DNA of 64,000 nucleotides from Pachysolen tannophilus NRRL Y-2460 (taxonomy: Eukaryota; Ascomycota; Pichiomycetes; Alaninales; Pachysolenaceae). The position numbers and the translations under genes were made by a program. This document shows positions 28,261 to 39,614 of the stretch, one piece after another (the stretch's first letter is position 1; each line of letters begins with the position of its first letter). The notes below the pieces were generated by a model. The model had not been told where the DNA came from. It did no database searches and saw only the letters and a program-made list of their open reading frames with translations. Where the stretch lies: assembly GCA_001661245.1 (NCBI GenBank), contig KV454014.1, positions 351,559-415,558 on the forward strand, given 5' to 3'.

Positions 28261-29369
28261 NNNNNNNNNNNNNNNNNNNNNNNNNNNNNNNNNNNNNNNN
28301 NNNNNNNNNNNNNNNNNNNNNNNNNNNNNNNNNNNNNNNNNNNNNNNNNNNNNNNNNNNNNNNNNNNNNNNNNNNNNNNNNNNNNNNNNNNNNNNNNNNN
28401 NNNNNNNNNNNNNNNNNNNNNNNNNNNNNNNNNNNNNNNNNNNNNNNNNNNNNNNNNNNNNNNNNNNNNNNNNNNNNNNNNNNNNNNNNNNNNNNNNNNN
28501 NNNNNNNNNNNNNNNNNNNNNNNNNNNNNNNNNNNNNNNNNNNNNNNNNNNNNNNNNNNNNNNNNNNNNNNNNNNNNNNNNNNNNNNNNNNNNNNNNNNN
28601 NNNNNNNNNNNNNNNNNNNNNNNNNNNNNNNNNNNNNNNNNNNNNNNNNNNNNNNNNNNNNNNNNNNNNNNNNNNNNNNNNNNNNNNNNNNNNNNNNNNN
28701 NNNNNNNNNNNNNNNNNNNNNNNNNNNNTTTTTTATTTTTATTTTTTTTTTTTTGAAAATTTTTTTTTTTCACTTTTTAGTATTCTTTTTGTTGTGCAAA
28801 GTAAAAATATTTCATCTCTTTACTTTCTTCTAAAAATAGCGAACCAGTCAGGAGTAATTCGTTTCATTATGTCTATACCCCTTCTTTCGACATAGTCAAT
28901 AATAAACATGAATCAAGCGGAAACGTGTTAATGTTAAAAGAAAAAAAATTAAGAAATAAAAATAAAAATAAAACACCCTTTTTGTATATACAATTGATAT
29001 TATTCCGCTTTTTAATCCCCTGTAGCTTTTTATTGGAAAAAAAATTAAAAAAAAAAAAAGAAAAAGAAAAAAGCGAAAACAATCTATAAGGTCTTTTCAT
29101 TTTGCTTTTTTCCTTTCCTTGGTTTATTTTGGTGTTTTAAATAGCAAGCCTTTTTTTTTTTCAACTTTTAATTTCAAATTTTTTTTCTTTTTTCTTTTCC
29201 TTTTTTTAACTTTTTTCTTTTTTTTTTGTTCTTTTTTTTTATTATTATCATTATTCTTGTTTTTGCTAAACTCTTCATCAAATCATCATAATACTTCAAA
29301 CTCAATATCTAGTAAATATGCATGGACAAACTGTAAAAAAAAAAAAAAAAAAAACACAATAGTTGTAAC
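27901..29369. other. Gap-containing intergenic region
   Basis: No gene is seen in the readable parts. Left of the gap are TGTATGTATGTGTGTATG-type repeats (28029-28047), then an A42 run (28212-28253) and G7. Right of the gap are T-rich tracts up to the SRO9 3' end. Open frames here are Phe/Lys-rich low complexity only. Confidence 0.5.
28261..28728. other. Assembly gap (468 N)
   Basis: A run of 468 undetermined bases. Its left edge is A42 followed by GGGGGGG and its right edge is T-rich, so the scaffold broke in homopolymer sequence. A short gene could hide here but nothing indicates one. Confidence 0.98.
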
Positions 29370-30262
29370 TTATTTCTTTGAAGAAAAATATTCCCAGTAA
29401 ATTGATCTTAATAAATATTCATCGTCATTCAACTTCTTACTTTCTGCATTTTCACATTTGGATAAAGATTCAATAACTAGCTTTAAATTACCATCGCTTA
29501 AACTTTTAACTCTTGAAAAATTGGAAATGACATTTAATGAAATGTATCCTTCTTCATTCATTTGACTTCTAAGATACATATCCTTAATCAAATTTTCCTT
29601 TGAAAAATAATAATCAATTTGATGAGATAATTGTGTTAACTGATCAGATTTTCTAGTAGCAGGTATTGTAGTAGTTGTACTTGCATTACTATTGTTTCTC
29701 TTTGTAGTACCACCATTGTTAGCAATAGTTTCCTCACCTCCAACAAAATATGGAGCAGGTGCAGGTGGTCCCATAGGGTAGAATGGAGTTTGAGGAATTG
29801 CAGTTACCGGATAATAGTCCATGAATGGTTGTTGACCTGGAATAAAAGGTTCAGCATTATTTTTGAAATTTGGAGAGTTGAGGATTTTTGGAGATGGTGA
29901 TGGTGATGGTGAAGATTCATCTGTAACGGATGTAGTTGATGAAGAATAACTATTATGAACACCATTGCTCTTACTTCCATGTTTACCCCCATATCTGGTG
30001 CCCGCTCCAGCATTGTTCATATAGCCGCCAAAATATGGTGGGAAAAATGGTTGGTAATAAGGTGGTGGTGGGAAAAATGCACCTGGCATCATTTGTGGAA
30101 TAAAAGGTTGTTGAGCATACGGAGAAAATCCATTTTGAGATGCTCTTCTATTTTTACCATTCGGATTATAGTAACCACTTTTACTATTTTTCCTTACATT
30201 ACCATTACCCATATTGTTATTCGAATATCCATTCAACTTTTGTTGTTGTGACAGTGTTTGTT

Positions 30263-30293
<31 letters not shown>

Positions 30294-31595
30294 CAGTTGT
30301 TGCTGATGATGTATTTGCATTTGGATTTGCAGTTGCTGCAGTTGCTGCAGTTGTTGCATTTGCAGCTGTTGCTGGAACTGTAGCTGCTGTTCAAGCAATG
30401 GAGCATGGAGTTGCTGTTGTTGCAATTCATCTAAATTATCATCTGATGATACCAATAGTTTATGTTTTTGTAATACTCCATCTTTTTCATTTTCTATTTC
30501 ATTTGGTGCAATTCCATCAATATGATCTTTGTTATACAAATTCCCATCTATTTTATCATTGTTTGTTTCTGGTTGTAATTCAACCCCTCCTTTATTTTCC
30601 AAACCAACATTTTGAACTGCTATTGTAATTTCTTCAACACTTCTATCTGAATGTGATTTATTTTCTAAAGTTGCATCTTTTGGAGCATTTGCAACGGCTG
30701 ATGTGTTTGATGCAGTTGATGCATTTGTAGTTTTATTTGTATTTGTATTTGTATTTGTATTTGTATTTGCCCCCAGGTGTGGGGTTCTTTCCTCACCATC
30801 TTGTTTCCCACTATTATTAGCCGAATCATTTTTGGTCTTATTCCTTCTATTTCTCCTACTCTTATTATTATTATTATTACTGTTTTCATTATTATTCTGG
30901 GATGAGCCTTGCTCTTTGTTATTATTATTATTACTTTCACCATTTTTCTTTTTTTTATTTTTGGATTTTTTATTTTTATTATTATTATTATTATTACTTC
31001 CATTACCTTTCTTAGTAGACGATGAAGATTTACTATCAACAATAATAGTAGCATCATAAGGAACCCATTTTTCCTTACCAGTAGCTTTAATCTTATGCGA
31101 TGTTGATGAAGAACTTGAAGGTATGCCTGTATTATTCGAATTATTAGTAGCAGTTGCAGCAGCCGAAGCAGCAGCTGTGGAAGTAGTGGCAGCCATAGCT
31201 CCAGAATCACCATTTTTCGTTACTAAAGATTGACCATTGTTATTATTATTATTAGAAGGCTTGACATTCTCCTTAGAATTTTCTGACGATTTTTCAGGAG
31301 TTGGCCACTGATCTGATCTAACCAGTTTCTTTTGACCTGTCTGCAATTGTTGTAACTTCCTTTGAGTCCAAGGATTAACATCAGGCAGTCTTGCCGGTAA
31401 TAATGTAGTTTTCTTTGCTTGAGCAGAAGCATTTGAAGAAGCTATTGAAGCTGGTGGGGTGGTGGGCGTAGTCGATGATGAAGGAACATTGGAGTTGGTA
31501 TTGGTATTGGCATTGGTATTGGTGTTGGTGTTGGCATTGACATTGACATTGGATACAGAAGACCCATTACCACTATTCTCTATTGATGATGACAT
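29370..31595 (-). CDS. SRO9: La-motif RNA-binding protein, SRO9/SLF1 type
   Basis: The protein is 741 residues from the ATG at 31593-31595. The La motif is at the extreme C-terminus (about 640-730): LTQLSHQIDYYFSKENLIKD, MYLRSQMNEEGYISLNVIS and NFSRVKSLS. S. cerevisiae Sro9 and Slf1 are cytoplasmic polysome-associated proteins with exactly this layout, a long disordered N-terminus and a terminal La motif. The N-terminal part has Asn/Thr repeats, a DVNPWTQRKLQQLQTGQKK block typical of the family, Lys/Asn-rich RNA-binding-like stretches, a Gln tract (about 390-455) with interspersed CTG, and a Pro/Tyr/Phe segment (MMPGAFFPPPPYYQPFFPPY). Slf1 is the alternative name. Confidence 0.87.
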
Positions 31596-32674
31596 TACCA
31601 ATGATGATGATGATGATGCCCAAAACGAAAATCAAATTAATGAAAAAGAAAATTAGTAATAAAAAAAATAAAATAAAAAAAAAATTTAAATAGTAATAAA
31701 AATAAAAAGAAAAAAATTTTTTCTCTCTCTCTGTTTCTATGAAAAATCAAAAATCAAAAAAAAAAAAAAAGTTTGTCGAAATGAGTATGATTCAAACTAA
31801 AATGAATTGGAAACTCTTAAAAACCTTTTTATAAAATAGATAAATGAAATAGCTTCCTTGGATTAAGCAAAAAGACAAATAACAACCAAAAACCAAATAT
31901 TGAAAGAAATAAATATAATAAAAAAATAAAAAATAAAAAATTAAAAAAAGTTACTTTGTGTTATAATAATAATAAAAAAAAAAATGAACTGATAGAACTT
32001 ATAATAATAAAAGTTATTATAAAAATTACTTGTGCCTATAATTAAGTAAGTGCAATAAAATTTATAAATTTATAATGATTTATTGGTTTATGGATGGCAA
32101 AGTATTGGCAATAGATTAATAACTGTGATGGATGAAAAAAAAAAAAAATTAATAATTCTATAATTGATCTAGTTCCCTCCTGATACTGAATCAATTAATT
32201 AATAACAATGTAATAACTTTCGCCTTTTCTTTTATTTTTTTTTTTTTTTTTGTAAATCGATGTTATTTCTTGATTTTAATTTTGCCTTCTTAATAAAAAT
32301 AAAACAAAACAAAAAAACAAAATAAAACAAGATAAAAAGAAGAATAAAAAGAAAAAAATTACTAATTAATAGTTAATTAATCTTTTTTTATTTTATTAAT
32401 ATCCAAAGAAAGATATAACTCTCTCCTATTGATTAAAAAAAAAATATTGTATTATTAGTTATTACTTTATATATATATATATTTAAATACGACAAGTATT
32501 TTGTTGTGTTTTAATTTTCTTGTTTGTTAAAGAAAAAAGAGAAAAAATTTTTTCCAAACACAAAGATGATTTTTCGGTCAATTAAGAAATACTAAGAAAT
32601 ACATATTTTAACCATACTAATAATAATTTATATAGAACTAATAATATATATTATAATAGATATATATATGAATA

Positions 32675-32711
<37 letters not shown>

Positions 32712-32813
32712 AGTAAAGATTTTACTATATTATTCTCTAATTAAAGACATTTCATTCACTTTTCTTTTCTTTTCTTTCCTTTTCATTTCATTTCTTTTCT
32801 TCAAATCTCTTAC
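31596..32813. other. SRO9/PDE2 intergenic region
   Basis: No gene is seen in 1.2 kb. It is very AT-rich with many A/T homopolymers, including T31 at 32678-32708, and TTTCTTTTC repeats close to the PDE2 stop. It serves as SRO9 promoter (left) and PDE2 3' region (right). Confidence 0.55.
32678..32708. repeat. T31 homopolymer
   Basis: Thirty-one consecutive T residues about 105 bp downstream of the PDE2 stop codon. The exact length may be unreliable. Confidence 0.8.
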
Positions 32814-34757
32814 TTAGTGTTTTTTATGTCTTGTTGTATTTTCGTATTCACATTTTTCCCAAAATTCAACATTATTATTGATATTATCCACTAAAAATTG
32901 TAATTCTGGTAAAAAATTAGCCATTTTTTCGAAAAAAATTAATGCAAATTGATTTATAAAATATAATTGTCCCTTTGATAATGCTGGCATGATTTTTGAA
33001 GCTTCTTCTGGGGTAATTTTTTGTAATTGTACAATATCCAGCACTTGATCTTGTGCTGAAACTGGTATTGGTATTTGTAATTGTAATGGAACTTGATTAT
33101 GATTTTTTTGTTGTTTCTTCAATAGTAAGAATTTTTCAAGTGATGCAACTTCACCCATTTCATTAGTTAATGATACCCCCCATCTTGCAGAAACTAATAA
33201 TGGCCGACATACATTTGAAATATCTGCACATTTAATTAATAATGAACATAACAAAAGACGAATTGTAGTTACTTCATCTTTATCGAAATTGCACCATACT
33301 TGATCTTGTTCTTCTTGTAAATTATTGTTATTGTTATTGTTATTGTTATTGTTATTGTTATTATTATCATTTTCTTTACCTTCTGTCGGCACCCTTTGCC
33401 TATATTTCATTAATCGATCAATTTTTTCAATATAACTGAAATGATTCATCATATCTGTTGATAATATGCTTAATTCAACAATTTCTTGTCCATTTTCAAT
33501 AATATTATTTTCAAATAAAAATGAACAAAAATTTATCAATATAGATCTAAATTGTGTAAAATGAAATTTTTCTAAAATTGATTGATTATTAAAATGTTGA
33601 GCTATAGGTGTTTTAAATTCCAGTAAAAATGTATTCGTTAATCCAGGATGTCCAATATCATGACCTAAACATGCAACTAAAAGCAGTAATGTATAAACTG
33701 GTGTCAAGAAAACTCCTGATACTCTCAGAGTTGTTTCATTTTTCGGTATTGATCTTTTATTACCATCTCTTGGAGGTATACAATCCAAACTAAGTAAAAT
33801 ATAAAAAGCCAGTTGTAATACATCTATTGCATGTCTAAAATTATGGAAAGCATTACCCATTCTATAATTATCTCTCACAGTAAATAAAAAACACAAGAGT
33901 TCATTTTTATTATGCCATTTTGTTTTTGAAAAAAAATTTTTTTCCTTATTATTCCCATTAATTAAATTATTATTATTATTATTCTTATCATCACAATTAT
34001 GAACTGCTATTTCAAGCATTAAACAAGCACAATAAAGTAATTCATCATATGATAATGAATGTGATTTAAATTCCCATTCATATATCAAATCAAGATAATA
34101 ATCAGTATTATGATTTAAATTTAATAATTTAAAATAATCTATTTCTTTTACAAGTAATTTTTTAAATTTTTCATTTTTAATTATTGGAGTTTCAATATCA
34201 CCAAGCATTGAAGGTAAATTATTATTATTATTATTATTATCATTATTATCAAATAAAATTTCATTTTTTAAACCAATCCATGATAATGTTCTACTAAATT
34301 TTGAACTCCATAATTCTAAATAAGAAATTAATTCATTAGCAGTTGGTAATTTAATAATTTTTATATCATCATAAACTTGAATTATTATATTCAAATGACG
34401 GAAATATTCATTTATCAATTCTATTAATTCATCAGTTAAAAGTCCATCTAATGAATCTTTCTCATAACAATCCATAAACCCACGATCTTTTCTAATAAAT
34501 AATAATATAGGATGATCTAATTCTAATTCCATCAAATTCACTTCATCATAATTACTAGTATTTGGATACCTATTTTTCAATATTAAATATTCAATCAAAT
34601 CATGAATAGAATAAAAATAAGCTGATATAAAATTTACCTCATCATTCGGAAAAATTAAATTTAAATCTCCTTCCACTTTCTGTCCAACATTATCTCTATC
34701 ACCATCTCGAAACTTGTCCAAAATAAGATACTCTATCATCCTGCTTGATCTATTCAT
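32814..34757 (-). CDS. PDE2: High-affinity 3',5'-cyclic-AMP phosphodiesterase
   Basis: This 647-residue class I phosphodiesterase hydrolyses cAMP and so lowers PKA signalling. The catalytic HD domain lies in the C-terminal half: HNKNELLCFLFTVRDNYR, then NAFHNFRHAIDVLQLAFYIL (first metal-binding His), LLLVACLGHDIGHPGLTN (HDxxHPG signature), and KCADISNVCRP, which carries the second conserved Asp. The N-terminal part is poorly conserved and contains Asn runs (about 168-177 and 262-275), and a further Asn repeat (around 465-480) is inserted within the catalytic domain. The start ATG is at 34755-34757. Confidence 0.9.
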   Translation of the reverse strand: MNRSSRMIEYLILDKFRDGDRDNVGQKVEGDLNLIFPNDEVNFISAYFYSIHDLIEYLILKNRYPNTSNYDEVNLMELELDHPILLFIRKDRGFMDCYEKDSLDGLLTDELIELINEYFRHLNIIIQVYDDIKIIKLPTANELISYLELWSSKFSRTLSWIGLKNEILFDNNDNNNNNNNLPSMLGDIETPIIKNEKFKKLLVKEIDYFKLLNLNHNTDYYLDLIYEWEFKSHSLSYDELLYCACLMLEIAVHNCDDKNNNNNNLINGNNKEKNFFSKTKWHNKNELLCFLFTVRDNYRMGNAFHNFRHAIDVLQLAFYILLSLDCIPPRDGNKRSIPKNETTLRVSGVFLTPVYTLLLLVACLGHDIGHPGLTNTFLLEFKTPIAQHFNNQSILEKFHFTQFRSILINFCSFLFENNIIENGQEIVELSILSTDMMNHFSYIEKIDRLMKYRQRVPTEGKENDNNNNNNNNNNNNNNNLQEEQDQVWCNFDKDEVTTIRLLLCSLLIKCADISNVCRPLLVSARWGVSLTNEMGEVASLEKFLLLKKQQKNHNQVPLQLQIPIPVSAQDQVLDIVQLQKITPEEASKIMPALSKGQLYFINQFALIFFEKMANFLPELQFLVDNINNNVEFWEKCEYENTTRHKKH

Positions 34758-36684
34758 GATAAAAGAAAAGAAGAAGAAGAATAATAATAATAAAAAGAAA
34801 AGAAAAAAAGAAAAAAAAAAAAAAATTTTAAAATAAAAAAAATAATAGAAAAAAATTAAAAAATAAAAAATTTTCCTATATAGATAATAATAATAAATAA
34901 ATATAAAAGATAAGCAAGGAACTAAAGAGTTATTAAATAGTTTCTTGTAATAATAATAAGAATAAAAAATTAAAAGATTTTAAAAAAAACCAAAACTCAT
35001 ATATTTCAATTCAAAACTAATGATCAAATAATAAATTGAATTCAAATTTTTGTATTGTATATATCTTGAGCTATATTGCTAAAAGTGGTATTTATTTAAT
35101 AGATGAAGTATTATTTAAATAACGGTTTTTTTTCCTAAATTATTATTTTTATTTTTTCTTTCTTTTCCTCCCATAAAAAGAAAAGAGAAAACCCAAGTTT
35201 TAGTACTAATTAACTAATTAAATAATTAACTAAATAATACTAGTAGTGTGTAATTGTATTTATTGTATTTATTATAGGAACCACATATTATAAGCATGTG
35301 TTATTTAGATAAATTTATTGGTTTTTAGTAATTATGAAAAAATCAAACTTTAACTTGATTGATTTATATTATTTGTTAATTAGTCTGTTTGCTTGTAAGG
35401 CTAAATGATCGATGAACCGATAGTTTAAACTTTAAATCTCTTTACTGCGTTTTTACTAGTACGATAATTTGATTCAATTTTTATAAAAGAAATTATTATT
35501 GATGATGAAGATATTGTTATTTTTTTTTTTTTTGGAGATTTTAAGATGTTAAGAGGGGAATTTTTTTGAATTGTAAAATTCTATATTAGATTTTCTTCTT
35601 TTTTTTTTAAAAAAGAAAAAAATGAGTTTTTGTTATATTGACATCGCTCGTACTGGTGGTAATAAACATCATTCAATTGTTTGCTTTTTACTAGTAGATT
35701 TGGTATTAAATGGCAGTTATTTGAGATGTAATATTTGGCCCTGGATTTCTTTCTGGCTCATAACCACTAATGTTTAACTAGGTTTTAATCTATAGAATTT
35801 ATAAATTTTGTGGTTGTCAATGAGTTTTTTTTTTGAAATGAGTAAATAGGATAAATAGTTCTGAGACTATTGTTTTGTAATATCTTCAGTTCTTCTTGAA
35901 ACTTTTTCAAAGCGAATAATATAATAAATCAATTTATTCTTTACGGTATAAAAGATTTCACTGATTAGTTTTAAATTAATACCAATTTATCTTGATCAGT
36001 TTCTTTACCTTCCAACAATTTTGTAAATTAGTATGGTTTCTAAAACTAATGAGATGCTAATGGATGTACCTACGAAAAATTATAAAAATCAACAATATGT
36101 GAATGCAAGTGCAAATGCAAGTGCAAGTACAAGGTCCAAGGTCCAAGGTCAAAAGTCCAACGTTCCCCTCACCTTATTTTCACATTTCATTTACAAAATT
36201 TATCAATTGTCTAATGAACATTTTGCAAAACTTTTCAAGTATCCGATTTTATTCTTTGTAGAATCGTAAAGAAAAGTTAATATGAAAAATAGGGTTTCAT
36301 CTTTTCTTTGTAGATATTTCAATTCTTGATTTATTTATGGTATTACCTAAATGACTTGGGAATTCGTAAAATTGAATTTTTTTGTTTTTTGTTTTTAGTA
36401 GGTTCGGATCTTAAATCAATTGATAAGCTAGTCAGAATCATCAAGTGAGTCAATTGACAATTCTCATTCAATTAATCATATCATGTTAATTCGAAAACTT
36501 CAAACTTTTAAACTTTTAAAACTTTTAAAACCAATAAGGCGTGCGGAAATATTGTGATGTGGTAACTGTCAATTCAAGCCTCTTGAGGAAAATGGAATAG
36601 AATGGAATTCACAGCATATACAAACTCAAGTAATTATATATATATATATATATATACTGTTATTTTGAAATTGTGGATTTAAAG
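34758..36684. other. Long divergent PDE2/ATX2 intergenic region
   Basis: This is the longest gene-poor stretch of the window (1.9 kb). It contains A/T tracts, TTAATTAACTAATTAAATAA-type repeats (near 35205-35240), a few unique-looking segments (35640-35800) and a (TA)n run just before the ATX2 start (36636-36655). One 78-codon open frame (36033-36269) is listed separately with low confidence. No tRNA or known ncRNA signature is visible. Confidence 0.5.
36033..36269 (+). CDS. Possible small ORF, uncertain
   Basis: An ATG-started frame of 78 codons: MVSKTNEMLMDVPTKNYK, a repeat-derived stretch VNASANASASTRSKVQGQ, then a hydrophobic-aromatic tail (FSHFIYKIYQL). The repeat comes from GCAAGTGCAAAT and GGTCCAA tandem units in the DNA. 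I recognise no family and codon use is not informative. It could equally be chance within a long promoter. Confidence 0.2.
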   Translation: MVSKTNEMLMDVPTKNYKNQQYVNASANASASTRSKVQGQKSNVPLTLFSHFIYKIYQLSNEHFAKLFKYPILFFVES

Positions 36685-37854
36685 ATGTCAGCACTTGGGT
36701 TGTTGAAGATAACTCTATTATCAGCGATGATGGTGGTGTCATCACTTGTGTCGGGATTATTACCCTTATCAGTAAAACTTTCAAATCAGCGCTTGAAATT
36801 AATATCGGTATTTAGTATGGGGATATTGTTAAGTACATCATTAATTATAATAATACCTGAAGGAATAGAAACATTATATGAATATACCAAGAATTCAGGA
36901 GATAATAATAATGGAGAAAAAAATCCACGTTTAATAGGTTTATTATTATTATTTGGTTTTACAACAATGTATATTGTAGAAAATATTAATGTAATTAGTA
37001 AAAATTCAGATTCAAATAAAATTAAATATACAGGAATTAATGATAGTATTGATTCATTTAATGATAATGATTTTGAATTTAGATTGGATTCACTGCTGCT
37101 GCTGCTGGATGATACTACTAGTGATTTAGAAAGAAATAATATTAATAATTTTCATTCAATTTTAAAAATATGTTTAACTATACGTGATTTACTGATGGTT
37201 TCACCTGCTAGTCTTGGTCTTTTAATTCATTCACTTTGTGATGGTGTTGCATTGACTTCATCAGTATTAGCTGCAAATAAATCATTAAGTGTTGTTGTAT
37301 TTATAGCTATATTTGTTCATAAAGTTCCAACAGCTTTCAGTTTAACTTCAGTCTTATTAAATGAAAATATAAGTCGAAGATTAATAAAAATGCAATTAAT
37401 TGTTTTCAGTTTTAGTTTGGCTGTTGGATCAATTGGAAGTTTTATTGTTTTCAGTTCTTGGACTGCTACTAGTGATAAAGATGATGACATGAATAGTGTC
37501 GAATATTTTACAGCAGCATTGTTATTATATAGTGGAGGAACATTTTTATACGTTGGAGTTCACACAATGTTGGAAATCTTGGGTGAAGGAGATAATGGTA
37601 GAGACAACCAAGAAGATATAGTACCACAAAGACTGCGAAGTTCTGGAAGTGAAGAAACTGTTGTTGTTGATGGTAGTGGTGGTATTAATTCTGTCGTTGC
37701 TGCTAATTCAACCATTCCAACGGGAAGAAACAACAATCGTCATCATGGACATCATCATCATGCAGCAGAAGTACAAAAATTAAGTTTGAGTGAATTTGGA
37801 TTGAGTTTACTTGGTATGGTGTTACCAGTACTTATTGGATTGGTCAAGGAGTAA
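36685..37854 (+). CDS. ATX2: ZIP-family (ZIP9/Atx2-type) metal transporter
   Basis: The start is the ATG at 36685 (389 residues); an in-frame upstream extension starts with GTG. Atx2 is a Golgi ZIP-family protein linked to manganese homeostasis in S. cerevisiae, related to animal ZIP9. About eight hydrophobic segments are present, beginning SALGLLKITLLSAMMVVSSL. The ZIP signature helices are LGLLIHSLCDGVALTSSVLA and VVFIAIFVHKVPTAFSLTSV, with the metal-ligand His residues in helices IV and V. A His-rich cluster (HHGHHHHA, about 355-362) lies between late helices. CTG5 at 37093-37107 lies in the variable loop and would encode Ala5 in this lineage's code. It is tail-to-tail with BUD21. Confidence 0.85.
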   Translation: MSALGLLKITLLSAMMVVSSLVSGLLPLSVKLSNQRLKLISVFSMGILLSTSLIIIIPEGIETLYEYTKNSGDNNNGEKNPRLIGLLLLFGFTTMYIVENINVISKNSDSNKIKYTGINDSIDSFNDNDFEFRLDSLLLLLDDTTSDLERNNINNFHSILKICLTIRDLLMVSPASLGLLIHSLCDGVALTSSVLAANKSLSVVVFIAIFVHKVPTAFSLTSVLLNENISRRLIKMQLIVFSFSLAVGSIGSFIVFSSWTATSDKDDDMNSVEYFTAALLLYSGGTFLYVGVHTMLEILGEGDNGRDNQEDIVPQRLRSSGSEETVVVDGSGGINSVVAANSTIPTGRNNNRHHGHHHHAAEVQKLSLSEFGLSLLGMVLPVLIGLVKE

Positions 37855-37954
37855 AATATTTATAGTGATAAATGAATTTTTTGTAATATTATAAATAGAT
37901 TTTTCAAAAAAAGACAAAAATAAAAATAATAAATTAATGCATAAAATATAAAAT

Positions 37955-38662
37955 TTATACAATTTTCTTTAATGTTTTCCTTTGTAACCATTTATTTTTC
38001 TTATTAACAACCCTATTCTCTCCCACCGGTACACTTAATATCCTTCTCGCTCCAATGGTATAATTATTCCCATTATTTAAAACACTTACTGTAACTGGAC
38101 CTTTTTTCAAAGTTTTAGAATTATTTAATTTATTTAATTGTTTTAATTTTGCTAATTTTAATTTTTTCAACTGTTTCTTATCTGGTTCTTGAAAATTTAT
38201 CCTCTTTGGCTGAGTCAGTGGTAATGTTTTATGTAAACTCACTGAATCATTATCAATAGATTCAAGCAATTCTTCTGGTAAAATATCAGGTAATTCTGTT
38301 ATATCCACTTCTTTTCCCTGTTTCCCTATTATTCTTGCCTTCTTCTCCTGTTGTTGTTGAGCAAATTTCAAATTTTGTTCTCTTCGTTTCTGCTTTACTG
38401 TCTTCTTTTGATCTTGCTCTAATTTCAGCAGCTCCGCTTCTAATTTGGCAAATGTATCCACTCCACCAGATATTCCTTCTTCCTCAGGGGCATCTGAATC
38501 ACTTTCACTATCTTCTTCTTCTTCTTCTTCTTCATCTTCTTCTATTTCTTCATCAGCGGCTTTATCCCTAGACGAATCCGAAGACCGCAGTTTATTATAC
38601 CCACTATTTATTCCCGCATCTGAGTCCAGCACTACTGCTCTCTTAGATCTTGTGGTAACCAT
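37955..38662 (-). CDS. BUD21: U3 snoRNP / small-subunit processome protein Bud21 (Utp16)
   Basis: This 235-residue protein resembles S. cerevisiae Bud21/Utp16, a component of the 90S pre-ribosome needed for 18S rRNA maturation. It shares the acidic patch and the following SDAPEEEGISGG, the charged coiled segment KLEQDQKKTVKQKRREQNL, LPDILPEELLESID and the C-terminal RVVNKKNKWLQRKTLKKI. The central acidic run is a GAA-type repeat. An RRPE-like A-tract/T-tract (38774-38790) is upstream, consistent with ribosome-biogenesis co-regulation. Confidence 0.85.
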   Translation of the reverse strand: MVTTRSKRAVVLDSDAGINSGYNKLRSSDSSRDKAADEEIEEDEEEEEEEDSESDSDAPEEEGISGGVDTFAKLEAELLKLEQDQKKTVKQKRREQNLKFAQQQQEKKARIIGKQGKEVDITELPDILPEELLESIDNDSVSLHKTLPLTQPKRINFQEPDKKQLKKLKLAKLKQLNKLNNSKTLKKGPVTVSVLNNGNNYTIGARRILSVPVGENRVVNKKNKWLQRKTLKKIV

Positions 38663-39614
38663 ATTTCCTATCTCTTATCACCGGTTAACGATTACACACA
38701 CACACTGCTACTACAAGTAACTTCTTTTCCCCAGTATATATAATAGTGAAATCAAAATAAAACAAAATTTTTTCTTAAAAAAATTTTTTTTTTCTTTTGA
38801 AAAATGAAAATAAAAAGTTCCTAAAACGGACAACTTGTATTTCCACGCACGACACTGCATTGGATAATGGTGTTTAAGGCATCATCATCAGTTAGAAGTA
38901 ACCGACGACAAGTAAGAAACAGAAAGGAAGAGAGAATGGAGGTCGCAAAAAGTTGTTGAAAAAGACGAAAAAAAAGTGTAGATCTGTATTTGTAATGTTT
39001 CTATTTATTATAATGTAAATTTTTACGTTTATAATCGTTTATTATATATGACGTATTTAACGGATGAAATGAAAAGCATCATTTTTCCCCCGATATTTAA
39101 AAGTGTTTGGAATGAAATAAGAGATAAAGAAAGAAGAGAAATAAAAAAAAAAAAAAAAAAAAAAAANNNNNNNNNNNNNNNNNNNNNNNNNNNNNNNNNN
39201 NNNNNNNNNNNNNNNNNNNNNNNNNNNNNNNNNNNNNNNNNNNNNNNNNNNNNNNNNNNNNNNNNNNNNNNNNNNNNNNNNNNNNNNNNNNNNNNNNNNN
39301 NNNNNNNNNNNNNNNNNNNNNNNNNNNNNNNNNNNNNNNNNNNNNNNNNNNNNNNNNNNNNNNNNNNNNNNNNNNNNNNNNNNNNNNNNNNNNNNNNNNN
39401 NNNNNNNNNNNNNNNNNNNNNNNNNNNNNNNNNNNNNNNNNNNNNNNNNNNNNNNNNNNNNNNNNNNNNNNNNNNNNNNNNNNNNNNNNNNNNNNNNNNN
39501 NNNNNNNNNNNNNNNNNAGAGGGGGGGGGGGGGGGGGGGGGGGGAAATATCTCAAAACAAAAACAAAAAACCCTATTTTGAATTTTGAATTTTAAATTTT
39601 AAATTTTGAATTTT
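38663..39614. other. Intergenic region between BUD21 and the SDR gene, with gap
   Basis: No gene is seen. BUD21 promoter sequence lies on the left (ACACACAC run at 38695-38705, RRPE-like tract, then a moderately GC-rich stretch 38820-38950). The gap follows. Right of it a G24 run leads to (A)TTTTGAATTTTGAATTTT repeats (39575-39615) abutting the SDR stop codon. Confidence 0.5.
39167..39517. other. Assembly gap (351 N)
   Basis: A run of 351 undetermined bases, flanked by A24 on the left and AGA plus G24 (39521-39544) on the right. The poly-G edge looks like a sequencing artefact. Confidence 0.98.

Noticed and set aside
30140-30628. Long Val/Phe-rich frame antisense to SRO9, and similar frames opposite PXL1, ATG26 and BUD21
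   Set aside because: These are mirror images of Gln, Asn or acidic repeats in the real genes and have no independent support.
39048-39581. Open frames running through the N gaps (also 28153-28773)
   Set aside because: They consist mostly of undetermined residues with Lys, Phe, Gly or Pro homopolymers from the gap edges.
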